Source: Paraburkholderia lycopersici
GTDB lineage: Bacteria > Pseudomonadota > Gammaproteobacteria > Burkholderiales > Burkholderiaceae
Assembly: GCF_900096975.1 (NCBI RefSeq)
Contig: NZ_FMYQ01000019.1
Span: 1-64,000, forward strand
Direction of reading: 5' to 3'
DNA: 64,000 nt
Shown: in pieces, positions 1-7,959 of the stretch
Layout: each line of letters begins with the position of its first letter
Numbering within the stretch: the first letter of the stretch is position 1
Translations under genes and position numbers: made by a program
The notes under the pieces: generated by a model
Database searches by the model: none
What the model was told of the DNA's origin: nothing
Seen by the model: only the letters and a program-made list of their open reading frames with translations

Positions 1-357
1 ATGCCTGTTACCCTGCGCTGAGCACACGCACGCCTCTCAGTGAATCATGGCGCTCGACCCGTCGCTCAGAGCGACGTCGACAATGGATCGCTTACGATCG
101 AACAGGCAGCGTCAGATTGATTGCCTCAGTTTGACCATGAACCGTTATTTGCCCCGGTCATAGGTCGGACGTTCAGGTGTCGACTTCGCTCAGTTACCGG
201 CCTCACGCGCACAATGATGCCCTTTTGCTAGCGACTCACTTGGGACGTCCGTAAGTCGTCGTAGGACTAATCACCGCCGTGTGGAGGCGAATATAGACCC
301 GGTTGGACACGGGCGCTCTACGATTGTTGAAAATCCGCGCTTCCCGAATCTCGTGAA
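1..357. other. Left-edge non-coding stretch
   Basis: No open frame with a plausible start and ribosome site, no tRNA-like fold and no clear repeat was seen here. The stretch is either the 3' flank of the minus-strand gene that ends at 358 or the end of a unit that begins outside the window. Confidence 0.4.
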
Positions 358-1383
358 TTATTCATCGATCTCGATGGACGTCACGGTAAGATAATCCCCC
401 TCCGTTGAACAGTGAAAGGAAGAGTTGCATTCTCGGCAACTGTATTTGATTACGTTGGTCTCCGCAATTATTTCCGAATTTTGCTCAAGGTTTTGAGAGT
501 GGCAAACGTTGCACAATACCCCAAGTGTGGCTCGGGCTACATCCCACATATCGAGATTAATTTTTAGCACGTTTATACCGAGTCTCACAACTTCGGAAAA
601 AATATCGGTCCATCGTTCAAATTTTGTCTGTTGATAGACGAAACCGCTCCAGTTTCCGGAATGAATGCCGCCATTATTAAAAGCATCCTCCGCGCCGTGA
701 ATGTAACCGTTGAGTACGCCGTACACTGAGGAAACAGAGTCCGCGAGAGCTGCAGGCAGTGTCCCGGACGTGACCATTTTCGCGAGCAAGCCAGATTTTC
801 CGCGCAAAGCAGGGATGTGGAAGCTATTGGCTTTCCACTTCCTAAGGTCGTCGATGTTGGTACAAAAATGGACTGGAAGAACAAAGCTTTCGATGAAGCC
901 ACGCAGTACTTGGAATGCCTGCCTGTAGTAAAGATGGGCAGCCAGGTGAATCGAGCTGGATAGATCCGTCTCCGTTTCGAGAATGTGAGAAATCGAGAAT
1001 TGGCCGTTTTCCGACAGAATATTGCCAATCACGTTCTCCCACGCGATCATGTGCTTCGCAACAGACCCGAAGTGCGAATCCTTTGCGAAATTGGGGATAT
1101 GGATATTCTTGGAAACGGAGGCCGGAGCGGGTCTTGCCTCAAGTGCAGCTTGATGAAAAATCTCTGCATAGGCCGAAAATTTTTCTTTCCCTTCCTCGAG
1201 GCGATAGCTCACCACATCTCCGTAACCCGTACCTTCGTATAAGTCATGCAAAAACTGGCTCAAATCTGTGGATTCGGTCCACTCCGACAATGCTTCTGGA
1301 TTAAGCGGAAGTCGACTAACCGCCTTCGTGGGAAGCATAGCTTCGCTATTGGCGTTTTGTTTGAATATTTTCTCTATTTTCAT
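358..1383 (-). CDS. Orphan protein with C-terminal zinc ribbon
   Basis: This is a predicted soluble protein of 341 residues that I do not recognise. The body is mostly helical. A Gly-Tyr-Ile-His-Gly stretch near residue 230 resembles the conserved His-Gly seen in several HEPN-like or abortive-infection helical families, but this is only a resemblance. The C-terminus carries two Cys-x2-Cys pairs (CNVC and CREC) about 25 residues apart, the usual layout of a zinc ribbon for nucleic-acid or protein contact. I start at the ATG at 1383 (MKIEKIF). The frame stays open upstream to 1542, but that part reads like non-coding sequence. No strong Shine-Dalgarno is visible at either start. The position at the edge of a defence-rich region makes an immune role possible but unproven. 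Confidence 0.55.
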   Translation of the reverse strand: MKIEKIFKQNANSEAMLPTKAVSRLPLNPEALSEWTESTDLSQFLHDLYEGTGYGDVVSYRLEEGKEKFSAYAEIFHQAALEARPAPASVSKNIHIPNFAKDSHFGSVAKHMIAWENVIGNILSENGQFSISHILETETDLSSSIHLAAHLYYRQAFQVLRGFIESFVLPVHFCTNIDDLRKWKANSFHIPALRGKSGLLAKMVTSGTLPAALADSVSSVYGVLNGYIHGAEDAFNNGGIHSGNWSGFVYQQTKFERWTDIFSEVVRLGINVLKINLDMWDVARATLGVLCNVCHSQNLEQNSEIIAETNVIKYSCRECNSSFHCSTEGDYLTVTSIEIDE

Positions 1384-1684
1384 GATCCCGTTTATTGTTG
1401 TCAGGTGTGAATGTAGGGGGGCACGCGATATAGACGCGCTCAGACCTTTCGTGCTAACAGCCGCGATCCAGTCCGCAACCATATCCATCGCCGTCGGCGA
1501 GGTCTGGAAGAAGCAAGGAGTGCCGAGCGCAGTCCCGCTCATTTTAGTCCAGCATTATTGTCCGATTCTGCTCCAGCTACTCCCGGTGTTTCGCATACTT
1601 TTTTCGGGTCCATACGTTGTTCTTTCATCTATTTTCATTGTAGGAAGATCTAGGCTTGTATAACTGATCGCTGCCGGGACGGAT

Positions 1685-2257
1685 TCAGGCGCGACAGGCC
1701 TCTGCGATGGCCTTTTGCAACGTCTTGCACGCTTTATCGAAGGCCAACTGGGCTTGCGTGGCAGGAGCCAGGAATCGATCACCTGGCTCGCCACTTTTGT
1801 AGGCAGCCTTGTGTGTGTTGTGGATCTGACTGATCGTGTCCCGTTTGGTAAGGGCATCGTCGAAGGCAGAGGCGATATCGCCGCCGTATATGCGGACGAT
1901 CATCTCCAGCCGGTTGAAATCGGTCTTGTCGTCCGACGCTGCCGCGATGATGGTATCGAGATACTGGTTGTAATCAGTTTGCCCTTTCATGACGAGCGCC
2001 AGATGCAGATGATGACTGGCGGAGACATGAGCCCATCGACCCACCAGGATGTACAGCTCTTCCAGTCGGTCGCGCGTCAATTCCTGGGTTCGCATTTTTT
2101 CTTCGTGCGCAAATCGGACCTTCTGTTGATGTGAATTGAAACCGTTCGTGATCAGAGCGCCTGATGCACTGGCAATGGCTCCCACTATGCCGCCTGCCAA
2201 TGTGAACCAGGCCTGGGACGGGGCATCGTGCAGGATCTGCTGGATTGTTTCGAACAT
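1685..2257 (-). CDS. Orphan protein with one N-terminal membrane helix
   Basis: The 190-residue product has one hydrophobic, glycine- and alanine-rich segment at about residues 16-37, then a charged, mainly helical domain (about 45-190). The layout suggests a single-pass inner-membrane protein with a cytoplasmic helical body. No catalytic motif was recognised. The architecture resembles the 213-residue product at 12565-13206 (short N-terminus, one membrane helix, helical body), although the sequences do not clearly align by eye. It lies 41 bases downstream of the DUF2971 gene on the same strand and may be co-transcribed with it. Function unknown. Confidence 0.6.
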   Translation of the reverse strand: MFETIQQILHDAPSQAWFTLAGGIVGAIASASGALITNGFNSHQQKVRFAHEEKMRTQELTRDRLEELYILVGRWAHVSASHHLHLALVMKGQTDYNQYLDTIIAAASDDKTDFNRLEMIVRIYGGDIASAFDDALTKRDTISQIHNTHKAAYKSGEPGDRFLAPATQAQLAFDKACKTLQKAIAEACRA

Positions 2258-2298
2258 GTCGATCGTTTGTCTTTGCGCAGTAGGCCAGGGAAAATCTG

Positions 2299-3165
2299 TT
2301 AGCGGTAAGGTGATTGTGAAACAGTCACTTTTGCATTCTTGATTCCGGAATCATCGAGAAACTGGCGGATATAATTTTCGGCGCCGTTATCCGCGTTGGA
2401 TGGCCCGATGATAACTTCCCGGATACACTCCTTGAGTGAGGGTGTTTCGAGATATGGTGTCAGTCCATAAATGCTTTTCCGCCAGTTTATGTCGGGACTC
2501 ACGTCGACAAGTTCTTTTGCTCGTTCGCGGGAGAGCGTGACATTGTGTACAATTCGCCATTCGTGCTCGGTTCGAAAATCGGGGTGCTTGCAAAAAGCGC
2601 AAACCCGATCGATATATTCACGGGCGACTTTTGAAGCATCGAGTCCGAACGAAGGTTCAATATCGATCAGCATCATCAGATGATCGAGTTGTTCATTTTG
2701 TGTATTCTCTTCGGCATAAAACACCGGACCAAGGCCCCATGGCCCTGAACCGGCTTCTCCCGGCACGATGGAGTAGCTGGAGTCTACCAGCGGGGCGTCT
2801 ACAGCTTTTCTCAAGGCGTTTACGTCGAATCCAATCGAAAATCCAGTGCCGCGCTCGGCGTAGGCGGCCCATTGCGGCACGGAGTCCGGTTCTTCCGAAA
2901 AGCAGCATATATAGTAATCGCTGATATCCTGTATTAATTCAAAGTGCAAATCGAGGTCTGCGATTATTGCATTGCGTTGATTGTCGCGCTTTGAATGGTT
3001 TTTCAGGTGACCCAATGCCAATGCCTTGAATCTGTGAAGTTCCTGGCGATCGTTTGTTTTTCGTGCATCAGAAACCCATAGTCGGCCATGTGTAATAATG
3101 TTCAAAAAAGCATCTGCGCCACAGTAGTGGTAAACGGTTCGAGGGCGATTCTTGTTTTTCATCAT
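2299..3165 (-). CDS. DUF2971 family protein
   Basis: The 288-residue product opens with YHYCGADAFLNII followed by a Leu-Trp-Val-Ser-Asp segment. It later carries a CCFSEEPDSVPQWAAYAERG stretch followed by a Ser-Ile-Gly-Phe motif. This combination (N-terminal Y-H-Y, then a S-x3-D-x4-W-x2-Y stretch, then IGF) is characteristic of DUF2971. Members are common in mobile and defence regions and have no firmly assigned biochemical role. I chose the ATG pair at 3165/3162 because the domain begins about ten residues later. The frame extends to 3546, but those extra 127 residues are Pro/Ser/Arg-rich and overlap the next gene. The 1685-2257 gene follows on the same strand. Confidence 0.75.
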   Translation of the reverse strand: MMKNKNRPRTVYHYCGADAFLNIITHGRLWVSDARKTNDRQELHRFKALALGHLKNHSKRDNQRNAIIADLDLHFELIQDISDYYICCFSEEPDSVPQWAAYAERGTGFSIGFDVNALRKAVDAPLVDSSYSIVPGEAGSGPWGLGPVFYAEENTQNEQLDHLMMLIDIEPSFGLDASKVAREYIDRVCAFCKHPDFRTEHEWRIVHNVTLSRERAKELVDVSPDINWRKSIYGLTPYLETPSLKECIREVIIGPSNADNGAENYIRQFLDDSGIKNAKVTVSQSPYR

Positions 3166-3376
3166 TGAACCTGTCTGGCCGTTGGGGGCAGTTAGATAGT
3201 CGGCTGGTTTCTGGAACGATCTCTGGAAGAATTTATAATAAAAACCGCTGCGATGCCACGACCGGTAACTCCGTGGATGGCCAGACCACAGTGATCCGAC
3301 CTCAGTCAACGTGAGCAGAAACGATGTAATCCCCGGACCAGGATGACAGGGGGCGGTGTGTGTTGTCCTGCCTGGA

Positions 3377-3619
3377 TCAGCGCGCTTGCGACGCATGGAC
3401 CGCCAGGATGGCCCGGAGCTCGGCAACGTTCCAGCGGGTCGATGCACCGATTTTTCTCGGGGCAGGTAATTTGCCTGATCGGGTATGTCGCCACACGGTC
3501 GGGACAGAGATACCGAACAGGCCGGCGACGGTGCGCACGTCCACATGGGCGGCGTCGGGCAACTGGTCGAACTGCTGAAGTGCGCGGGGAAGGACAGCGT
3601 GGTGGGCTGAAGGTGTCAT
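3377..3619 (-). CDS. AlpA-like helix-turn-helix regulator
   Basis: This small protein of 80 residues has a winged-helix or MerR-like DNA-binding unit in its second half. The recognition region reads DVRTVAGLFGISVPTVWRHT, followed by a basic wing (RSGKLPAPRKIG) and a Trp-Asn-Val-Ala-Glu-Leu segment. This matches the AlpA/excisionase-like regulators of prophages and integrative elements, which act as transcriptional activators or as excision directionality factors. Two palindromes lie 88 bases or more upstream of its start (3707-3749) and are plausible binding or control sites. Its presence supports a mobile-element origin for the region, but no integrase is visible within the window. Confidence 0.7.
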   Translation of the reverse strand: MTPSAHHAVLPRALQQFDQLPDAAHVDVRTVAGLFGISVPTVWRHTRSGKLPAPRKIGASTRWNVAELRAILAVHASQAR

Positions 3620-3706
3620 GGCCGCTCCTGGCGATCAGATCGCGTCAGACGGTGGGATACCGTTGCACTGCGATACATCCAGATTCGGCGATATCGGAGC
3701 GAGCGA

Positions 3707-3749
3707 CGTGCTATAGCACGATGAAATAGCGAATATTTCGCTATTTCAT
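3707..3749. repeat. Two abutting palindromes upstream of the AlpA-like gene
   Basis: Bases 3707-3720 (CGTGCTATAGCACG) form a perfect 14-base palindrome. Directly next to it, 3721-3749 is an inverted repeat with 13-base perfect arms (ATGAAATAGCGAA and its complement) around TAT. No T-tract follows on either strand, so an operator or recombination site is more likely than a terminator. The pair sits between the 3' end of the AbiEii gene and the AlpA-like gene. Confidence 0.6.
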
Positions 3750-3809
3750 GGAAGATCGAAGCCTGTCGGGCTGTCTTGGCCTTCGCTTTTTCACTGGTTC
3801 GGGACCGGG

Positions 3810-4766
3810 CTAAAGTGTACCGAGCAGCTTGTTGGCAGCGGTCTTGAACACCCCGAACGCCTCGTTGAAGGTTGGCCTGTCCCTGCCGTAAATCAGCGGG
3901 ATGAGCTTGTCGACATATTCGCCGATCGTTTGGGCGTCGTGCCCGATTTCGCCGAGTGCGGTCTTCATGCAGGTCGCGGGATCGTTGACGAAGGCTTCGT
4001 GTTGCTGAAACTCGCCTCGATCGAACTCGACGAGTTCCCTGAAGTGAGTCGCGGCCCGGTCAACGGCTCCCGGGTCGACAGACACGATGCGCCAGGTGTC
4101 GTAGATGTGTCGCACCAGCGCTTCGTCCCAGTTTTCACGCACCTTTGCGCGGTGTTCGGCAAAACGGCGCAGAAACGAGAGGACCTTTTCCGCGAGGGTC
4201 TCTTCCACGGAGACACATTGCATGGCGAAGGGCTGGCCCGCCCGCTCGGCCAGTCGATCGACCAGATAGCCGAGTTGATGCTCTGACGTGTCGAAGACGG
4301 GCGTCCGGACCGTAAACTCGACGCTCAAATGGGTACGCAGGCTTTGATGCGCTCCGTAAACCGACGCGTAGCGCCAGCTGCTCGCGAAATACCGGTTGGC
4401 ATTTCTCGCAGTTGCCGCTTCCTGAATTTCCTGAAAATCCAGTGAAGTAAGTGTCTCGGCTACCTTCTTTTTCAACGCGGAAAGATGCTTCCTTAACGCG
4501 TTGTCGCTGAGATCGTGCATCGGAGACAGCACGACCTTGAGATCAACGTCTTCCGACATCCGCTCAATGATGCCGTGTGCCTTCGAGAGGTTGGTGCCGC
4601 CGCAGAAGACCAGTTTGACGTGATCGTGCGCCAGGCTCGACAGGGCTCGCAAAGCGTCTGTGACATGGATGTCTTTCTCGAGGATGGCGGCGGAAATCCC
4701 GCCGACGTCTTTTTCAGCGAGCAGGGCGTCGATCAACTCCCGTTGGTCGGTTGTAATTGTTTTCAT
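3810..4766 (-). CDS. AbiEii-family nucleotidyltransferase toxin
   Basis: The 318-residue product is the toxin of a type IV abortive-infection toxin-antitoxin pair. AbiEii/AbiGii proteins have a DNA-polymerase-beta-like nucleotidyltransferase fold and arrest growth of the infected cell. Diagnostic motifs are GGTNLSK (about residues 56-62) and SEDVDLK (about 71-77), the latter carrying the metal-binding acidic residues. The length is normal and the motifs are intact, so the gene looks functional. Its 5' end overlaps the antitoxin gene by 53 bases, which implies coupled translation from the AbiEi promoter. Confidence 0.88.
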   Translation of the reverse strand: MKTITTDQRELIDALLAEKDVGGISAAILEKDIHVTDALRALSSLAHDHVKLVFCGGTNLSKAHGIIERMSEDVDLKVVLSPMHDLSDNALRKHLSALKKKVAETLTSLDFQEIQEAATARNANRYFASSWRYASVYGAHQSLRTHLSVEFTVRTPVFDTSEHQLGYLVDRLAERAGQPFAMQCVSVEETLAEKVLSFLRRFAEHRAKVRENWDEALVRHIYDTWRIVSVDPGAVDRAATHFRELVEFDRGEFQQHEAFVNDPATCMKTALGEIGHDAQTIGEYVDKLIPLIYGRDRPTFNEAFGVFKTAANKLLGTL

Positions 4767-5154
4767 ATTCGATGGTCTTGGGTCCGAAGCCTAGCTTGCG
4801 GGAGATGCGCCGATTTCCGGTGTTAATGACCGCCCCGGCTGGAATTTGCGTCGTCTGGCCTGCGTTATATTCTGCCGTTCGGCGGCTCGGATAGACCTTC
4901 ACGCCAAGCTTCTTCAGTGCCTCTGGCGCCAGGAACTCGACGGGCTCCACCGGAATCGGCTTGCCGCTCAGCGCGCTTCGCTTGGCCTTGGCGTAGACGC
5001 CGACCCCAATTTTTACCACGGCGCCTTCGTCGACCAGATTGCGCAGCGCGCGGCTCAGTTGAGCATTGCTTCCCAGTTTCTCGAAGTCAGCCCGCAGGAA
5101 GACATTGGCCCTTTTCCGGCCGAGCGCCTTTCTCAATTTGTCCCGCAGGATCAT
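4714..5154 (-). CDS. AbiEi-like (DUF6088) antitoxin
   Basis: This is the cognate antitoxin and transcriptional regulator for the AbiEii toxin. It has an N-terminal winged-helix domain (about residues 1-60, with a Ser-Arg-Ala-Leu recognition segment and a Gly-Val-Tyr wing) and a C-terminal domain that ends in the basic sequence NRPTGVDRRPAR. The DUF6088 family is the usual partner of AbiEii. I chose the ATG at 5154 (MILRDKL) because GGAG lies six bases upstream. The in-frame ATGs at 5160 and 5166 would put that GGAG inside the gene. A 9-base inverted repeat lies 17 bases upstream, consistent with autorepression. Confidence 0.82.
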   Translation of the reverse strand: MILRDKLRKALGRKRANVFLRADFEKLGSNAQLSRALRNLVDEGAVVKIGVGVYAKAKRSALSGKPIPVEPVEFLAPEALKKLGVKVYPSRRTAEYNAGQTTQIPAGAVINTGNRRISRKLGFGPKTIEYENNYNRPTGVDRRPAR

Positions 5155-5171
5155 GATCATCTCCATCAGAC

Positions 5172-5201
5172 ATCAGTCAGGGTTGTAACTGACTGATTAT
5201 A
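5172..5201 (-). promoter_or_regulatory. AbiEi operator and -10 box
   Basis: Perfect 9-base arms ATCAGTCAG (5172-5180) and CTGACTGAT (5189-5197) are separated by 8 bases. The right arm overlaps a consensus TATAAT -10 box on the minus strand (5201-5196), about 42 bases before the antitoxin ATG. No good -35 box was found. Binding of AbiEi here would block transcription, the usual autoregulation of this family. Confidence 0.72.
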
Positions 5202-5499
5202 CGTCGAAAAGGCGTCACACGACGCTCATCGGACTGACTGGCCCAGTATAGCATCCGGGTCCGGTTCGGGAGCGTTGAACGCCTGCAGGTGGGGGCGCGG
5301 GCCGCCCGACGTGGAGCCTGCGGTCGCTGGCGCATGCCTCATGCGATGAGGCCGGGGTCGCCCGACAGCGTCCTCTTGAATGTCGCTCAACAGAAAGTCG
5401 TGACGGTATCTTCCAACGCTTCCAGCAGTATCGGGGTCTGCGTTTGCGCATCCCAAACGCGCTCCCGTGCAGCGGTAATGTAGCCGGCGCCAGTCCGTC
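5202..5499. other. Intergenic region without a gene
   Basis: The region lies between the divergent abiEi and phosphoesterase genes. Frames that cross it have composition typical of random GC-rich sequence. Apart from the abiE promoter at its left edge, nothing recognisable was seen. Confidence 0.4.
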
Positions 5500-7188
5500 A
5501 TGTGTGGTGTGCAGTCTGGCGAGAAATTAAATAAACCAGAATATCGGCCGATATGGAATGTACGACAACCGGGTTCGATCTGCCGAATGCAAAAGCACCA
5601 ACCGTATAGTTTCAGTGCGCCCGACCGGGAGGACGAATTGCGGGCAAAATTCTTTGGCCTGATTTGGGAGGATGAAAAGCATGTCCAACACGTTTCAGGC
5701 CCATGGTATCTGCTTGCCTATTTGTTGATCCTCGCGGGTTCTCTTTCCGTTGGTTTTCACCTGTTTTCGGATTGGACCCAGCTCTATATCGTCCCTGCGG
5801 CCATTTTGCTGGCCTGGATCGGATATGGTGGGTATCGGCGCACACGGTCGAATGAACACTGGCCGTCCTTCCGCGAGTCGCTTCCGGCTGCGGTGAAGCT
5901 GTTCATCGTTTCGAAAGGGGAGTCACTGGCCGCGGTAGCCAGTTGGCCTGTTGTTTTGCTATTCGTTCTGCTTGAATGGTTCTTCGACCGTAGGTACCTG
6001 CCGCTGTGGATTGTGACCCGCGTTGCCAGCGTGAGTGTGCTGGTGAGTTCGGTGCTCATGGCATATGGTGAGGTGAACATCTTCTCGAGATGTCCGTACC
6101 TTCGCCCGTTGATTGCACGATCGTGGACTGAGCTGATGCATGAACGTGCAAGGGATAGCGTCTGGAGCCGACTCGGGTTGATGGGCCACTATCTTGTCGC
6201 ATGGGTGGGCTGGACGTACGCGCAGGCCATGGTGTTTGCGGCCATTGGCTGCTTCGTCTATTGGCTTTTCAGTCGTCGCATCGACAGGAACGCGCGCCCT
6301 TTGCCCGATGGTGTTCATCATCTGTCTGACCTGCATATTACGTCGGGGATGGACAAACCGATTCAGTCAGATGCCTATTCCAATACAAAGGTCTTCGAGA
6401 AGCTGAAGGCACAAGCTCAGATTGCGGATGTGCTTGTGATTTCCGGCGATATCACGGATGGTGGCCTGCGTGGCGAGTGGCACGATTTCCTGGCGGCGTG
6501 CAACCCGTTAAAAGCGGAGGCAAAGTTCATCCTGTGCCCGGGAAACCACGATTTGCACCCGTATTCGCACAAATATCGCCCGAAGGTCAGCGCGATCCCG
6601 ATGAACTCGTGCCTGCCGCGGTTGAGAAAGATTCGTTATCTGCGCGCCGTGAACGAGCTGTGCCCTGACGGCTACGTGATGGAGAGTGGCGGTCCCATTG
6701 AGCTAAATAGATATCTTGCCCGATACGACCACGTTTTTTCTGAATATGCCTATGGCAATGATGGCGCGCTTGCCCGACAGGTCGATTCAATCTGGGAGGC
6801 CGCGTTCCCGATGTTCTGGACCATCAGAGATCAGATGTTTGTTGCGCTGGATACCAATCGGCTGCCGTCGAATTTGCTGACCTCCGCATTGGGTGACGTG
6901 GGCACGGCGCAGTTGCGCAGGCTGAAACAGATCGCTGGGCAGTTGCCGTTTGGCGCCCGACTGATTGTCGTCGGCCATCACCATGTGTATACCCCACCGT
7001 CCAGGAATCCGTTGGTCGAGCTCCAGATGAAGTACCTGCAGATGCTGCGGTCGAACGCCTTGACGCGGGTACTTTCGGCAGTTGACTGCCACTATCTTCA
7101 TGGCCATCGCCACTACACCTTCGAGTTTTCGATTGACAGGATGAGTGTCGCGTCGGCGCCTTCCGCAAGATATAAGGATACCGTATAA
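5500..7188 (+). CDS. Membrane-anchored calcineurin-like phosphoesterase
   Basis: The 562-residue product has an N-terminal membrane region of about five hydrophobic helices (about residues 68-256) and then a cytoplasmic metallophosphoesterase domain. The metal-binding motifs appear in order: SDLHI (D277-x-H279), GDITD (316-320), GNHD (348-351), a GHHH segment and a C-terminal GHRH. The dinuclear metal site therefore looks complete, and the enzyme should hydrolyse phosphoesters such as nucleotides, cyclic nucleotides or nucleic acid ends. The substrate cannot be read from sequence. Neither the ATG at 5500 nor the one at 5587 has a clear ribosome site. Calcineurin-like domains serve as effectors in some defence systems, and the genes on either side fit that context. 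Confidence 0.78.
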   Translation: MCGVQSGEKLNKPEYRPIWNVRQPGSICRMQKHQPYSFSAPDREDELRAKFFGLIWEDEKHVQHVSGPWYLLAYLLILAGSLSVGFHLFSDWTQLYIVPAAILLAWIGYGGYRRTRSNEHWPSFRESLPAAVKLFIVSKGESLAAVASWPVVLLFVLLEWFFDRRYLPLWIVTRVASVSVLVSSVLMAYGEVNIFSRCPYLRPLIARSWTELMHERARDSVWSRLGLMGHYLVAWVGWTYAQAMVFAAIGCFVYWLFSRRIDRNARPLPDGVHHLSDLHITSGMDKPIQSDAYSNTKVFEKLKAQAQIADVLVISGDITDGGLRGEWHDFLAACNPLKAEAKFILCPGNHDLHPYSHKYRPKVSAIPMNSCLPRLRKIRYLRAVNELCPDGYVMESGGPIELNRYLARYDHVFSEYAYGNDGALARQVDSIWEAAFPMFWTIRDQMFVALDTNRLPSNLLTSALGDVGTAQLRRLKQIAGQLPFGARLIVVGHHHVYTPPSRNPLVELQMKYLQMLRSNALTRVLSAVDCHYLHGHRHYTFEFSIDRMSVASAPSARYKDTV

Positions 7189-7221
7189 ATGGATGCAGGG
7201 AGATTGGAGCTCCCGTGATAC

Positions 7222-7782
7222 TCAGCGACTCAAGTCCTTGCGGCGATCGATGGCGTCTGCGATGCAGGCCAGGTGCTTGTTGATGGTGCGGCGAGACAGG
7301 GTAACGCCAAGCTCGTTGCTTGCGCGTTCGATCGCGCCGGCATCGAGTTTCCCGGCACGAGCAGCGGCAGCAATCAGGACCAGCAGGGTGATGTGTTCGC
7401 GGGGGTCAAGAGCATCAGGATCTTCACCGCTGCGCTCGTGATCAGGGAGTAGTGATGGAGCTTGCTGTTCGGTGCTGACCAGCGGAGCTTCATCTTCACC
7501 GGGATGGTGAGGAACTTTCCAGGGCGTACCGCTAGCTTCGCACCAGCGCCGTAAGTCAGCCTGGCGAACATATCGCGTACCGTCATGTTCCGTCATGGAG
7601 ATAACGCTACGCGCGACGGCATCCATGACCAGCGAGAGCCAATGGTCCTGATCGGCCTGGAAATGCATATTGCGTTGTGCACCGGACCGTGGCGAGCCGC
7701 CCGCCAGGATGGTGCCGGCATCGTCGAGCCGGATCCAGGGCTTGCCGACCAGGGCCTTGTTCCATGAACTGAAAATGCTCAT
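7222..7782 (-). CDS. Orphan protein with possible C-terminal helix-turn-helix
   Basis: I do not recognise this 186-residue product. The N-terminal half (MSIFSSWNKAL onward) is mixed in character and contains a short tryptophan-rich stretch. The C-terminal third ends in a helical segment, VTLSRRTINKHLACIADAI, that resembles a helix-turn-helix recognition helix and could bind DNA. The start at 7782 is well supported by GGGAG five bases upstream. An alternative start at 7854 has no such signal. The gene converges on the phosphoesterase gene (33-base gap) and is divergent from the nuclease-STAND gene, whose ATG lies 177 bases away. A regulatory role for that neighbour is possible but speculative. 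Confidence 0.6.
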   Translation of the reverse strand: MSIFSSWNKALVGKPWIRLDDAGTILAGGSPRSGAQRNMHFQADQDHWLSLVMDAVARSVISMTEHDGTRYVRQADLRRWCEASGTPWKVPHHPGEDEAPLVSTEQQAPSLLPDHERSGEDPDALDPREHITLLVLIAAAARAGKLDAGAIERASNELGVTLSRRTINKHLACIADAIDRRKDLSR

Positions 7783-7959
7783 AGGTGCTCCCATCCAGTC
7801 TTTCGCATGTGCGGACGAAACCGCCTGATAAAAATATAGTGCAGGACAACGCAAAGGTCATCACGCCCGATGCAATGGGGCGATGCGCGGGGACATGGAA
7901 CGGTTCAGGCGCGCATGGCCAGTCGCTATCCCGGTCTAAAATGAGCCATCTCATCCGTC

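Noticed and set aside
3166-3546. N-terminal extension of the DUF2971 gene
   Set aside because: The extra 127 residues are Pro/Ser/Arg-rich, lie before the usual domain start, and overlap the AlpA-like gene.
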